A stretch of 64,000 nt of DNA from Chloroflexota bacterium (GTDB lineage Bacteria > Chloroflexota > Anaerolineae > Anaerolineales > Villigracilaceae): the NCBI GenBank assembly GCA_016195815.1, contig JACPYX010000012.1:55968-119967 (forward strand), in the 5' to 3' direction. Shown one piece after another: positions 1 to 6,888 of this stretch. The notes under the pieces are model-generated. The model was not told the DNA's origin and did no database searches. It saw only the letters and a program-made list of their open reading frames with translations. Position 1 is the stretch's first letter; every line of letters begins with the position of its first letter. The position numbers and the translations under genes were made by a program.

Positions 1-504
1 TTGGACGACGGCCTCAGTTCCCTCGTATCATTTTCGGGTGAATCTTTAACCATAAATGGATTGCCGCTCCAGAAATTCAAAGTGGCCGCCCTGGGAAAAT
101 CGGCGGCAGTTGTGCCGCTGAAAGTCCAGGGCCAAGTCATCGGCCTGCTGATCGTTGTCCGTAAAGCCGATCGCGCGTTCGATAAATCAGTGCAGAGCCT
201 TCTTGAAGCGGTCGCCGATTTCGCATCCATTTCGCTGGTCAATTCGCGTTTATTTCGCGCCGTCGAACAAGCCGCCGATGCTGCGCGAATCAACGAAAAA
301 ACGCGCAATGCCATGCTCGAGTCTTTGCGCGAGTCAATTCATGAAGAACTGCAGATTTCGATGTATCCACTTGAAGCGCTGATTTCAGGCTCGTCCGGCT
401 CATTGAATGAAACACAAGAGCAGGCTTTGAAGACCGTTCAAAACTCCCTGCAAAGGCTTTCACGCGCGGCCGAAAAAACGATCCCACCTCAAGCGGGAAA
501 GTAA
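1..504 (+). CDS. GAF-domain signalling protein, C-terminal fragment
   Basis: This is the 3' part of a gene that begins before the window; the TTG at base 1 is simply where the reading frame opens. Residues ~30-95 look like the end of a GAF sensor domain (VVPLKVQGQVIGLLIVVRK, then a helix ending ADFASISLVNSRLF, which is typical of GAF C-termini). The remaining ~70 residues form a helical segment resembling a histidine-kinase dimerisation helix, but no phospho-acceptor His motif and no ATPase domain follow. It ends 11 bases before a histidine kinase gene on the same strand and is probably co-transcribed with it. The role is inferred: a sensory partner of that kinase. The ligand is unknown. Confidence 0.6.
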   Translation: MDDGLSSLVSFSGESLTINGLPLQKFKVAALGKSAAVVPLKVQGQVIGLLIVVRKADRAFDKSVQSLLEAVADFASISLVNSRLFRAVEQAADAARINEKTRNAMLESLRESIHEELQISMYPLEALISGSSGSLNETQEQALKTVQNSLQRLSRAAEKTIPPQAGK

Positions 505-515
505 AATATATATTC

Positions 516-1964
516 ATGTCGAATCGTGAATTGATCCTCCTCGCTCTCGACGAGTCGCAATCGCTTCACCTGATGGAACGCGCTTTGCAGGCCGCCGATT
601 ATGATGTGGCCGTCGCCCATGACCATGATGGATTGATCAAGGCTCTCGATGAATCATCCCCCTCGCTTTTGTTGATCGGCGAGATTTTCAATGGCGGGCG
701 CGGAGTTGAAATTGCAAGCGAACAGTTAGATCGTTTCCCCACCCTCCCAATTCTATTGTTCGCAGACAAGGATACAACTGGATTGGCAAAAGCTGTGCTG
801 GCCGCCGGATTAAGCGGGTATCTTTACCCGCCTCTTAAAACGGACGATATAGTGGCCGCCGTTAAAAGAAGCCTGGAACGCGCCCGACACCTCGGCGACT
901 GGGTCCGCCGCGAAGTCAAGCGGACGACCGCTTCTCTCGAAAACCGCGCTTCCATCTCCGAAGCCGAGCAGGCCCGGCTGGAATCCATCATCAATAATAT
1001 CGAAGACGGCGTGATCGTTCTGGATGACGGCTTAAAAATCATGCTTGTCAACCGCGTAGCCCGCGAAGCTTTTACACTTGGCGAAGCTAATTTCAGCGGT
1101 AAGTTGATTAAGGATGTGATCATTCATCCAGACCTGCATGCCATGTTGGCCAAGTCAGCAGAGAGCGTTATCAAATATTATGAGATCAACTTTGATGATG
1201 GCCGCGTGTTTAATGCGCAGCATACGCCGATCCCAAATATCGGTTCAGCGGTCACGATGCAGGATATCACCTATCTCAAACGGCTTGACCAGATGAAGAA
1301 CGACTTTGTCCACACTGTATCGCATGATCTGCGTTCGCCCCTGACAGCGGTGCTGGGATACGCGGAACTTGTCGAACGCGTGGGGCCTCTTACGGAGCAA
1401 CAAAAAGAATTTTTACACCGTGTTCAAGGGAGCGTACAGAATATCACTACACTGGTTAATGACCTGCTTGATCTTGGACGACTCGAATCCGGTTTTGACA
1501 CCCGCCGTGAAACTGTGCAATTGGAAAATGTCCTGCAATATTCATTGGGTTTGCTTGACTCTTTGATCCAAAAAAAGAATATTCATCTAAAACAGGAAAT
1601 CGCACCCGGATTGCCCGCCTTGCGTGCTAACCCTATTCGCGTTCGACAGATGATAGACAATCTGATTGGCAATGCCATCAAATATGCGCCAGAAGACGGT
1701 GAAATTGGTATCAGTATCCGCTCCGAAGCTAATCAGGTGATTTTACAGGTCTCAGATAATGGCCCCGGGATTCCCCGTGACGAACAGGGCCGCATTTTTG
1801 ATAAATTCTATCGTGGCTCCAATGTAGCCGAGACGAAAGGCACTGGCCTCGGGCTTGCCATCGTGAAATCCATCGTGGACAGCCATCATGGCCGCGTTTG
1901 GGTCGAGTCGATATTGGGGCGAGGCGCATCGTTCTGTGTTGTCTTGCCTGCGGCTGAGTCATAG
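516..1964 (+). CDS. Hybrid-type sensor histidine kinase with degenerate receiver domain, PAS, HisKA and HATPase
   Basis: A 482-residue cytosolic kinase with no membrane segment. Residues 5-125 have the fold pattern of a response-regulator receiver, but the phospho-acceptor position reads LLLIGEIF (Gly where Asp is expected), and the usual Lys-Pro near residue 108 is replaced by YLYPPL, so it is probably a pseudo-receiver. A linker coiled segment and a PAS domain (~150-255) follow. The HisKA box is VSHDLRSPLTAVLGYAELV, and the ATPase domain carries the N box (NLIGNAIKYAP), DNGPGIP and GTGLGLAIVKS. It starts 11 bases after the preceding GAF gene. No cognate response regulator is adjacent, and the signal and target are unknown. 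Confidence 0.85.
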   Translation: MSNRELILLALDESQSLHLMERALQAADYDVAVAHDHDGLIKALDESSPSLLLIGEIFNGGRGVEIASEQLDRFPTLPILLFADKDTTGLAKAVLAAGLSGYLYPPLKTDDIVAAVKRSLERARHLGDWVRREVKRTTASLENRASISEAEQARLESIINNIEDGVIVLDDGLKIMLVNRVAREAFTLGEANFSGKLIKDVIIHPDLHAMLAKSAESVIKYYEINFDDGRVFNAQHTPIPNIGSAVTMQDITYLKRLDQMKNDFVHTVSHDLRSPLTAVLGYAELVERVGPLTEQQKEFLHRVQGSVQNITTLVNDLLDLGRLESGFDTRRETVQLENVLQYSLGLLDSLIQKKNIHLKQEIAPGLPALRANPIRVRQMIDNLIGNAIKYAPEDGEIGISIRSEANQVILQVSDNGPGIPRDEQGRIFDKFYRGSNVAETKGTGLGLAIVKSIVDSHHGRVWVESILGRGASFCVVLPAAES

Positions 1965-2046
1965 TAATCGGATAACGCATTATGATAACTTTCGTTTTGC
2001 ATCCCGCTTTGATTTGATGGGTGGGCGATAATGTCATTAAAAACAT

Positions 2047-2077
2047 GCCTCCGCCGGGAAGGAGACCCAGCGGAGGC
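2047..2077. terminator. GC-rich hairpin after the kinase gene
   Basis: GCCTCCGC at 2047-2054 pairs perfectly with GCGGAGGC at 2070-2077 around a 15-base loop. It lies 80 bases after the kinase stop. Only a short T run follows on the plus strand (TTT), while the minus-strand side reads ATGTTTTT. It is plausibly a weak or bidirectional terminator isolating the kinase from the nuo operon. The 459-base gap 1965-2423 contains this hairpin, then AT-rich DNA, then the nuo promoter; I see no gene in it. Confidence 0.45.
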
Positions 2078-2329
2078 TTTCGCCAAAGGAGGAGACAGTG
2101 AGGAGCATCTTGGAGGTGTCTTTGTTCCGTCTCCATATTCATAATACACTACTGATTAAAAAAATGGCATTATCAAATGTCACCAGTAGGTGGTGATAAT
2201 ATTCACAAACAATTAATGGATGATAAAGATTCGATTTATATCAACAACCTTGCTGATACGAATTTATGTGCCCTTTTGATACCTGATCTAATATGACCAT
2301 TATCGTCAGTTTTTGTGAAATGTGACACA

Positions 2330-2358
2330 TTGTCTGGCTCTCCAAAAACTCTTATGAT
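2330..2358 (+). promoter_or_regulatory. Sigma-70-type promoter of the nuo operon
   Basis: TTGTCT at 2330-2335 and TATGAT at 2353-2358 are separated by exactly 17 bases in AT-rich DNA upstream of nuoA. Transcription would begin near 2365, giving a leader of about 60 bases that includes the palindrome at 2374-2389. Confidence 0.6.
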
Positions 2359-2373
2359 ATACTTCGTTGCCAG

Positions 2374-2389
2374 TGTGCAAACTTGCACA
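2374..2389. promoter_or_regulatory. Palindromic operator-like site in the nuo leader
   Basis: TGTGCAA, two bases, TTGCACA is a perfect inverted repeat. It sits about 9-24 bases downstream of the predicted transcription start, a position where a bound protein would block transcription. The arm TTGCACA recurs upstream of pstS (23298-23304) and of both Rrf2 regulators in this window, so an Rrf2-family factor is a candidate, although the spacing between arms differs here. Confidence 0.45.
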
Positions 2390-2423
2390 ATTTTGTTCGC
2401 AGGCGTACTTCTTCGAGGTGTCT

Positions 2424-2780
2424 ATGTTGTTTGAGTACATTGCCATTGGTGTGATGATTGCATTGGCGACTCTAATTGCCATTCTTGCAATTGGCTTGGG
2501 GGAATTGTTCGGACCTAACAAAAAATCGAATGTCAAGTCTGAGCCATACGAATCGGGCATGGTAACGATCGGTCCGGGAATACGTCGTATGCCTGTCCGT
2601 TTCTACTTGATAGCAGTATTATTCATCCTGTTCGATATCGAGGTCATCTTTTTCCTGCCATGGGCTGTCGTTTTACGCCAGCTTGGTTTGTTCGGGTTGG
2701 CTGAAATGGCCGTCTTTATCGTTATCTTACTGGTCGGTTATATTTACGCGTGGAAGAAAGGAGCGTTGGAATGGGAGTAG
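2424..2780 (+). CDS. nuoA: NADH-quinone oxidoreductase subunit A
   Basis: NuoA is a small membrane subunit of complex I, near the quinone-access region. The protein has 118 residues and three transmembrane helices (~5-25, ~60-80, ~88-110). It carries the family signature ESG...[20 protein letters not shown] chose the ATG at 2424, which gives a normal N-terminus and has GAGGTG just before it, rather than the upstream TTG at 2367. It opens the nuo operon, and its last 10 bases overlap nuoB. Confidence 0.93.
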   Translation: MLFEYIAIGVMIALATLIAILAIGLGELFGPNKKSNVKSEPYESGMVTIGPGIRRMPVRFYLIAVLFILFDIEVIFFLPWAVVLRQLGLFGLAEMAVFIVILLVGYIYAWKKGALEWE

Positions 2781-3259
2781 AGCAAAAGCTTGCGAATATG
2801 GGCGTGGTCACGACTACGCTCGAAACCGCTGTGAATTGGGGGCGCACCAACGCCATGTGGCCGATGTTATTCGGCCTGGCATGTTGTGCGATCGAGATGA
2901 TGGCGGCGCAGGCCGCCAACTATGATATGAGCCGCTTTGGGATGGAATTAATGCGTCCCAGCCCGCGCCAATCTGACCTGATGATCGTGGCTGGACGCGT
3001 TTCACGCAAGATGGGGCCTGTCCTGCGCCGCCTGTACGACCAGATGGCTGAACCAAAGTGGGTGATTGCGATGGGTGACTGCGCTTCGTGTGGAGGCGTG
3101 TTCAACAATTACGCCATTCTGCAAGGTGTGGACGAGATCGTGCCCGTGGATGTTTATGTGGCAGGTTGTCCGCCGCGCCCCGAAGCTTTGATTCATGGCG
3201 TTGTGACTCTGCATGAAAAAGTCAGGGCTGAGAAATTCAAAGATCTGGCGAAGGTATAG
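2771..3259 (+). CDS. nuoB: NADH-quinone oxidoreductase subunit B
   Basis: NuoB carries the terminal N2 [4Fe-4S] cluster of complex I at the quinone site. Residues show the diagnostic adjacent cysteines [11 protein letters not shown] and the later ligands GDCASCGG and [11 protein letters not shown]. The start is the ATG at 2771: AAAGGAG lies 8 bases upstream inside nuoA, and this removes a seven-residue extension. Length 162 residues, normal for the family. A perfect 24-base palindrome follows in the short gap before nuoC. Confidence 0.95.
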   Translation: MGVEQKLANMGVVTTTLETAVNWGRTNAMWPMLFGLACCAIEMMAAQAANYDMSRFGMELMRPSPRQSDLMIVAGRVSRKMGPVLRRLYDQMAEPKWVIAMGDCASCGGVFNNYAILQGVDEIVPVDVYVAGCPPRPEALIHGVVTLHEKVRAEKFKDLAKV

Positions 3260-3272
3260 TAAACAATAAATG

Positions 3273-3296
3273 TAGTAGCGACTTAAGTCGCTACTA
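3273..3296. repeat. Perfect 24-base palindrome between nuoB and nuoC
   Basis: TAGTAGCGACTT is followed directly by its reverse complement, giving a 24-base perfect palindrome with no loop. It has no T run, so it is not a normal terminator. It resembles REP-like palindromes and could act as an mRNA-stabilising or processing hairpin inside the operon. Confidence 0.6.
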
Positions 3297-3314
3297 TGAT
3301 AAGTAGGTAGTTTC

Positions 3315-3827
3315 ATGGACAATAAACTCGAAAAGATCGTGCAAGTCTTGCAGGGAAAATTCGGCGCGGCGTTCGAAGAATTTCGAGACGAAGCGCATGT
3401 ATTTATCAGCGCGGAACACATCATCGAAGCGCTGACTGTTTTGCGTGATGAGCATGAATTCGCATTGCTTTCCACGTTGACGGCTGTGGATTACTGGCCG
3501 CAAGAGGCGCCGCGCTTTCACGTGATCTACCAGCTCACATCGCTGGTGCAGAATCTGTCAGTGCAGTTGAGAGTTCCAGTAAACGGGAGCCAGCCCAAGG
3601 TCCCGACCGCGACCGGACTCTTTCAGGCCGCGAACTGGCGCGAGCGCGAAGTCTACGACATGTTCGGCATCGAGTTCGAAGGTCATCCCGATCCGCGCCG
3701 CATTTTGATGCCCGAAGATTGGAACGGCCACCCGCTTCGCAAAGATTATCCCCTGGGCTATGAAGAACCGCAGTTCACTTTTAATTTCGATGAGATTGAC
3801 CTGCGTAAGCCCTCCCCTAAGGAATAG
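3315..3827 (+). CDS. nuoC: NADH-quinone oxidoreductase subunit C
   Basis: NuoC is a peripheral-arm subunit that packs against NuoD. The 170-residue protein contains the 30-kDa subunit signature in the region [18 protein letters not shown]...[16 protein letters not shown]. It is a free-standing protein, not fused to NuoD as in E. coli. The ribosome site is weak (AGGTAG), consistent with translation from the long nuo mRNA. nuoD follows after two bases. Confidence 0.94.
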   Translation: MDNKLEKIVQVLQGKFGAAFEEFRDEAHVFISAEHIIEALTVLRDEHEFALLSTLTAVDYWPQEAPRFHVIYQLTSLVQNLSVQLRVPVNGSQPKVPTATGLFQAANWREREVYDMFGIEFEGHPDPRRILMPEDWNGHPLRKDYPLGYEEPQFTFNFDEIDLRKPSPKE

Positions 3828-3829
3828 CC

Positions 3830-5065
3830 ATGAGCGAATTTCAGTTACAAGAAATTCCTGTTGGACCTTATAAACATTTGGTTTCAGAGCGCGCCCTGAC
3901 GGGCGAAACCATGATGCTCAATATGGGGCCGCAACACCCATCCACGCATGGCGTGTTAAGGTTGTTGCTTGAACTCGATGGCGAGATCGTTGTCAACTGC
4001 ATCCCCGATATTGGCTACCTGCACACAGGCGTTGAAAAGAACATGGAAGCCAAGACTTATCAAAAGGCCGAGGTGATGAGCGACCGCCTCGATTACATGA
4101 ACCCGATTGGCAACAATCTGGCTTATGTGATGGCGGTTGAAAAACTCGTTGACCTCGATGTGCCTGAGCGCGCGCAAGCTTTACGCGTGATCCTGACCGA
4201 ACTGCAACGCATCTCTTCGCATCTCGTTTGGCTCGGTACTTCGGCGCTTGATATCGCCGCCATGTCGGTCTTCCTCTACTGTTTCCGCGAACGCGAAATT
4301 ATCCTCGATATTTTCGAGTTGGTCTCCGGCCAGCGCATGATGACAACTTATCTGCGCCCTGGCGGAGTGTGGCGAGACGTGCCTGTGGAATTTGAAACTG
4401 CGGTGCGGAATTTCATCAAAATTTTCCCCAAACGAATTGACGAATATGAATCGATGTTGACGAATAACCCGCTCTTTCTGGACCGTGTGGCGGGCATCGG
4501 CAAACTGAGCAGGGAGGACGCCCTGTCCTTCGGCGCGACCGGCCCCAACTTGCGCGCCAGCGGCGTAAATTGGGACTTGCGCAAAGCGCGCCCATATTGC
4601 GGCTATGAACAATATGATTTCAGCGTTCCGACACACACGCGCGGCGATGTGTTTGCACGTTACATTGTTCGCGTGCAGGAATTGCGCGAATCGCTCAAGA
4701 TCGTTGAACAGGCCCTGGATAAATTGCCGCTTGGACCTGTCCATAGCGAGAACCGCAAATTCGTACCCCCGCCGCGTTCGGAGATCGGCGTGAGCATGGA
4801 ATCCCTCATCCATCACTTCAAGTTGTGGACGGAGGGTTTCCCCGCGCCGAAAGCTTCGGTCTACAGCGCAGTCGAAAGTCCGCGCGGTGAATTGGGTGTT
4901 TACCTCGAAGGCGATGGCGGCCCGAAGCCATACCGCATTCACTGGCGCACGCCTTCGTTTGAAAATCTTGAAATCCTGCCCATCATGGCGAAGGGACACC
5001 TGGTCGCTGACCTGGTCGCCATCATCGGCTCGGTTGACATCGTACTCGGAGACATTGACCGATGA
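3830..5065 (+). CDS. nuoD: NADH-quinone oxidoreductase subunit D
   Basis: This is the 49-kDa subunit that, with NuoB, forms the quinone-binding cavity. It has 411 residues. Visible signatures include NMGPQHPSTHGVLRLLLELDG near the N-terminus, LHTGVEKNME, the DRVAGIGKLSREDA region and the C-terminal DIVLGDIDR. It is the homologue of the hydrogenase large subunit but lacks the Ni-binding cysteine pairs, as expected for complex I. AAGGA precedes the ATG, and its stop overlaps the nuoE start (ATGA). Confidence 0.95.
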   Translation: MSEFQLQEIPVGPYKHLVSERALTGETMMLNMGPQHPSTHGVLRLLLELDGEIVVNCIPDIGYLHTGVEKNMEAKTYQKAEVMSDRLDYMNPIGNNLAYVMAVEKLVDLDVPERAQALRVILTELQRISSHLVWLGTSALDIAAMSVFLYCFREREIILDIFELVSGQRMMTTYLRPGGVWRDVPVEFETAVRNFIKIFPKRIDEYESMLTNNPLFLDRVAGIGKLSREDALSFGATGPNLRASGVNWDLRKARPYCGYEQYDFSVPTHTRGDVFARYIVRVQELRESLKIVEQALDKLPLGPVHSENRKFVPPPRSEIGVSMESLIHHFKLWTEGFPAPKASVYSAVESPRGELGVYLEGDGGPKPYRIHWRTPSFENLEILPIMAKGHLVADLVAIIGSVDIVLGDIDR

Positions 5066-5568
5066 GTCTTGCAAAGAAATATTCCAAAGAAGTAAAACAG
5101 ATTCTGTCGAAATATCCGGCAGAGCATAAACGTTCGGCGGTGATGCCCCTGCTTTATCTGGCGCAACGGGAAGAAGGTTATATCAACAAAGAAGCCATGC
5201 AGGAAATTGGTAAATTGCTTGACATTACCGAGACCGAAGTTGCTTCTATTGTTGGCTTTTACACGTTGTATCACGATAAAAAAGAAGGCAAGTATCGAAT
5301 GCAAGTCTGCACAGATTTGCCTTGCGCCTTGCGCGGCGCCGATCAGTTCATGGAATCGTTGTGTGAGCATCTCGGCATCAAAGTCGGCGAGACGACTGCT
5401 GATGGCCTGATTACACTGGAATCCGTGACCTGTCTCGCGGGGTGTGACAAAGCGCCCATGTTCCAGCTCCAAAGCCCGGACGGCCTCGAATATCACGAGA
5501 ACATGACCGTGGATAAGACCATGGAACTTATCGAAGCGCTCAAGAAATCTGGCACGGAGGTGAAATAA
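5062..5568 (+). CDS. nuoE: NADH-quinone oxidoreductase subunit E
   Basis: NuoE is the 24-kDa [2Fe-2S] (N1a) subunit of the NADH dehydrogenase module. The 168-residue protein has a helical N-terminus followed by a thioredoxin-like domain with ligands in VCTDLPCALRG and in VTCLAGCDKAPM. It overlaps nuoD by 4 bases and abuts nuoF (TAATG), so E and F are translationally coupled. That matches their tight pairing in the enzyme. Confidence 0.94.
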   Translation: MSLAKKYSKEVKQILSKYPAEHKRSAVMPLLYLAQREEGYINKEAMQEIGKLLDITETEVASIVGFYTLYHDKKEGKYRMQVCTDLPCALRGADQFMESLCEHLGIKVGETTADGLITLESVTCLAGCDKAPMFQLQSPDGLEYHENMTVDKTMELIEALKKSGTEVK

Positions 5569-6818
5569 TGGCTTCCGTCATTCTTCGTCATCGCGAAATC
5601 CCCGATATCAACAAACTGAATATCTATAAAAAGAACGGCGGCTTCGTTGCGTTCAAAAACGCGGTCACCAAAATGCAGCCATCCGAAGTAACCGACGTGG
5701 TCAAAAATTCCGGCCTGCGCGGACGCGGCGGAGCGGGCTTTCCGACCGGCGTGAAGTGGTCGTTCATTGACAACAAGAACTGGCCGCATTATGTGGTTGC
5801 CAACGCCGACGAGTCCGAGCCGGGCACATTCAAAGACCGCGAGATCATGGAAAGCAATCCCTTCCAATTTTTGGAGGGTGTCGCCCTGGCTTCCTACGCG
5901 GTCGGCGCGAATGCGGCTTATGTTTATCTGCGCGGCGAATTCTGGCAGGTTGCGGCTTTCCTCGACGAGAAAATCGCCGAGATGGAAGCGGCTGGTTATC
6001 TGGGCGAGAATCTTTTTGGCACAGAGTATTCGCTGAAAATTTATACACATCTCGGCGCGGGCGCGTACATCTGCGGCGAAGAGACGGCCATGCTCGAATC
6101 CATCGAAGGCAAACGCGGGCAGCCGCGCATTCGCCCGCCGTTCCCCGCCGTTTACGGACTGTATGGCAAGCCAACCGTCGTCAACAATGTCGAAACACTG
6201 ACCAACCTGCCGCTTATCATTCAGAATGGCGCAGATTGGTACAAGTCGCTCGGCACGCCCGACAGCGCCGGTGTAAAAATTTTTTCGCTTTCGGGCCGTG
6301 TCCGCAAGCCGGGAAATTACGAATTGCCGTTCGGCACAACTTTCCGCCAGTTGATCTACGAACACGGCGGCGGCATTCTGGATGGCCATCCAGTCAAGGC
6401 CATCATGCCTGCGGGCGCGTCTTCATCCTTCATCCTGGTGGATGACAAAGTGCTCAACACGCCGATGGATTATGCCAGCGTCCGCACGCTCGGCGCCGAC
6501 CTTGGATCGGCCTCCGTTATCGTGATTGACGACACCGTTTCGATTGACTGGGTCATCAACAAGACCATCCACTTCTTCAAACATGAATCCTGCGGCAAAT
6601 GCACGCCATGCCGCGAAGGCACTTATTGGATGATGCATTTGATTGATCGTATTCACAAGAACGGACATTCGAAGGCCGACGTGGATTTGCTTTTGAATGT
6701 CGCCAGGCAGATGCAAAATAAATGTCTCTGCCCGCTGGGCGAATTCTCCACTATGGCGGTCGTTACAGGTATCGAAAGATTTTCGCAGGATTTCAAAGTT
6801 GTGAGTCGTAATTCGTGA
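5568..6818 (+). CDS. nuoF: NADH-quinone oxidoreductase subunit F
   Basis: NuoF binds NADH, FMN and one [4Fe-4S] cluster (N3), and is the electron entry point. Residues show the nucleotide-binding GLRGRGGAGFPTGVKW, the FMN-site NADESEPGTFKDRE, YICGEETAMLESIEG and the cluster motif SCGKCTPCREGTYWM, with a distal Cys in KCLCPLGEF. Length 416. The last residues (VVSRNS) and the stop codon are encoded by the start of the repeat-like spacer that follows, so the natural C-terminus may have been replaced by spacer sequence. Confidence 0.95.
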   Translation: MASVILRHREIPDINKLNIYKKNGGFVAFKNAVTKMQPSEVTDVVKNSGLRGRGGAGFPTGVKWSFIDNKNWPHYVVANADESEPGTFKDREIMESNPFQFLEGVALASYAVGANAAYVYLRGEFWQVAAFLDEKIAEMEAAGYLGENLFGTEYSLKIYTHLGAGAYICGEETAMLESIEGKRGQPRIRPPFPAVYGLYGKPTVVNNVETLTNLPLIIQNGADWYKSLGTPDSAGVKIFSLSGRVRKPGNYELPFGTTFRQLIYEHGGGILDGHPVKAIMPAGASSSFILVDDKVLNTPMDYASVRTLGADLGSASVIVIDDTVSIDWVINKTIHFFKHESCGKCTPCREGTYWMMHLIDRIHKNGHSKADVDLLLNVARQMQNKCLCPLGEFSTMAVVTGIERFSQDFKVVSRNS

Positions 6819-6882
6819 ATCGGGAATCGGGGTCGGCATACATCCGAATCCCGAATATCGAATCCCGAATCTCGAATATCGG
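6800..6882. repeat. Degenerate TCGAATAT-type spacer between nuoF and nuoG
   Basis: The interval is made of near-repeats of words such as GAATCGGG, CCCGAATA and TCGAATCC in both orientations. Similar spacers occur at 11224-11284, 39521-39578 and 44308-44356, and inside the gene at 59706-61346. The left end overlaps the nuoF stop codon. Confidence 0.6.
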
Positions 6883-6888
6883 AGCCTT

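Noticed and set aside
4181..5074. 297-residue minus-strand ORF opposite nuoD
   Set aside because: Shadow of nuoD; same reasoning as above.
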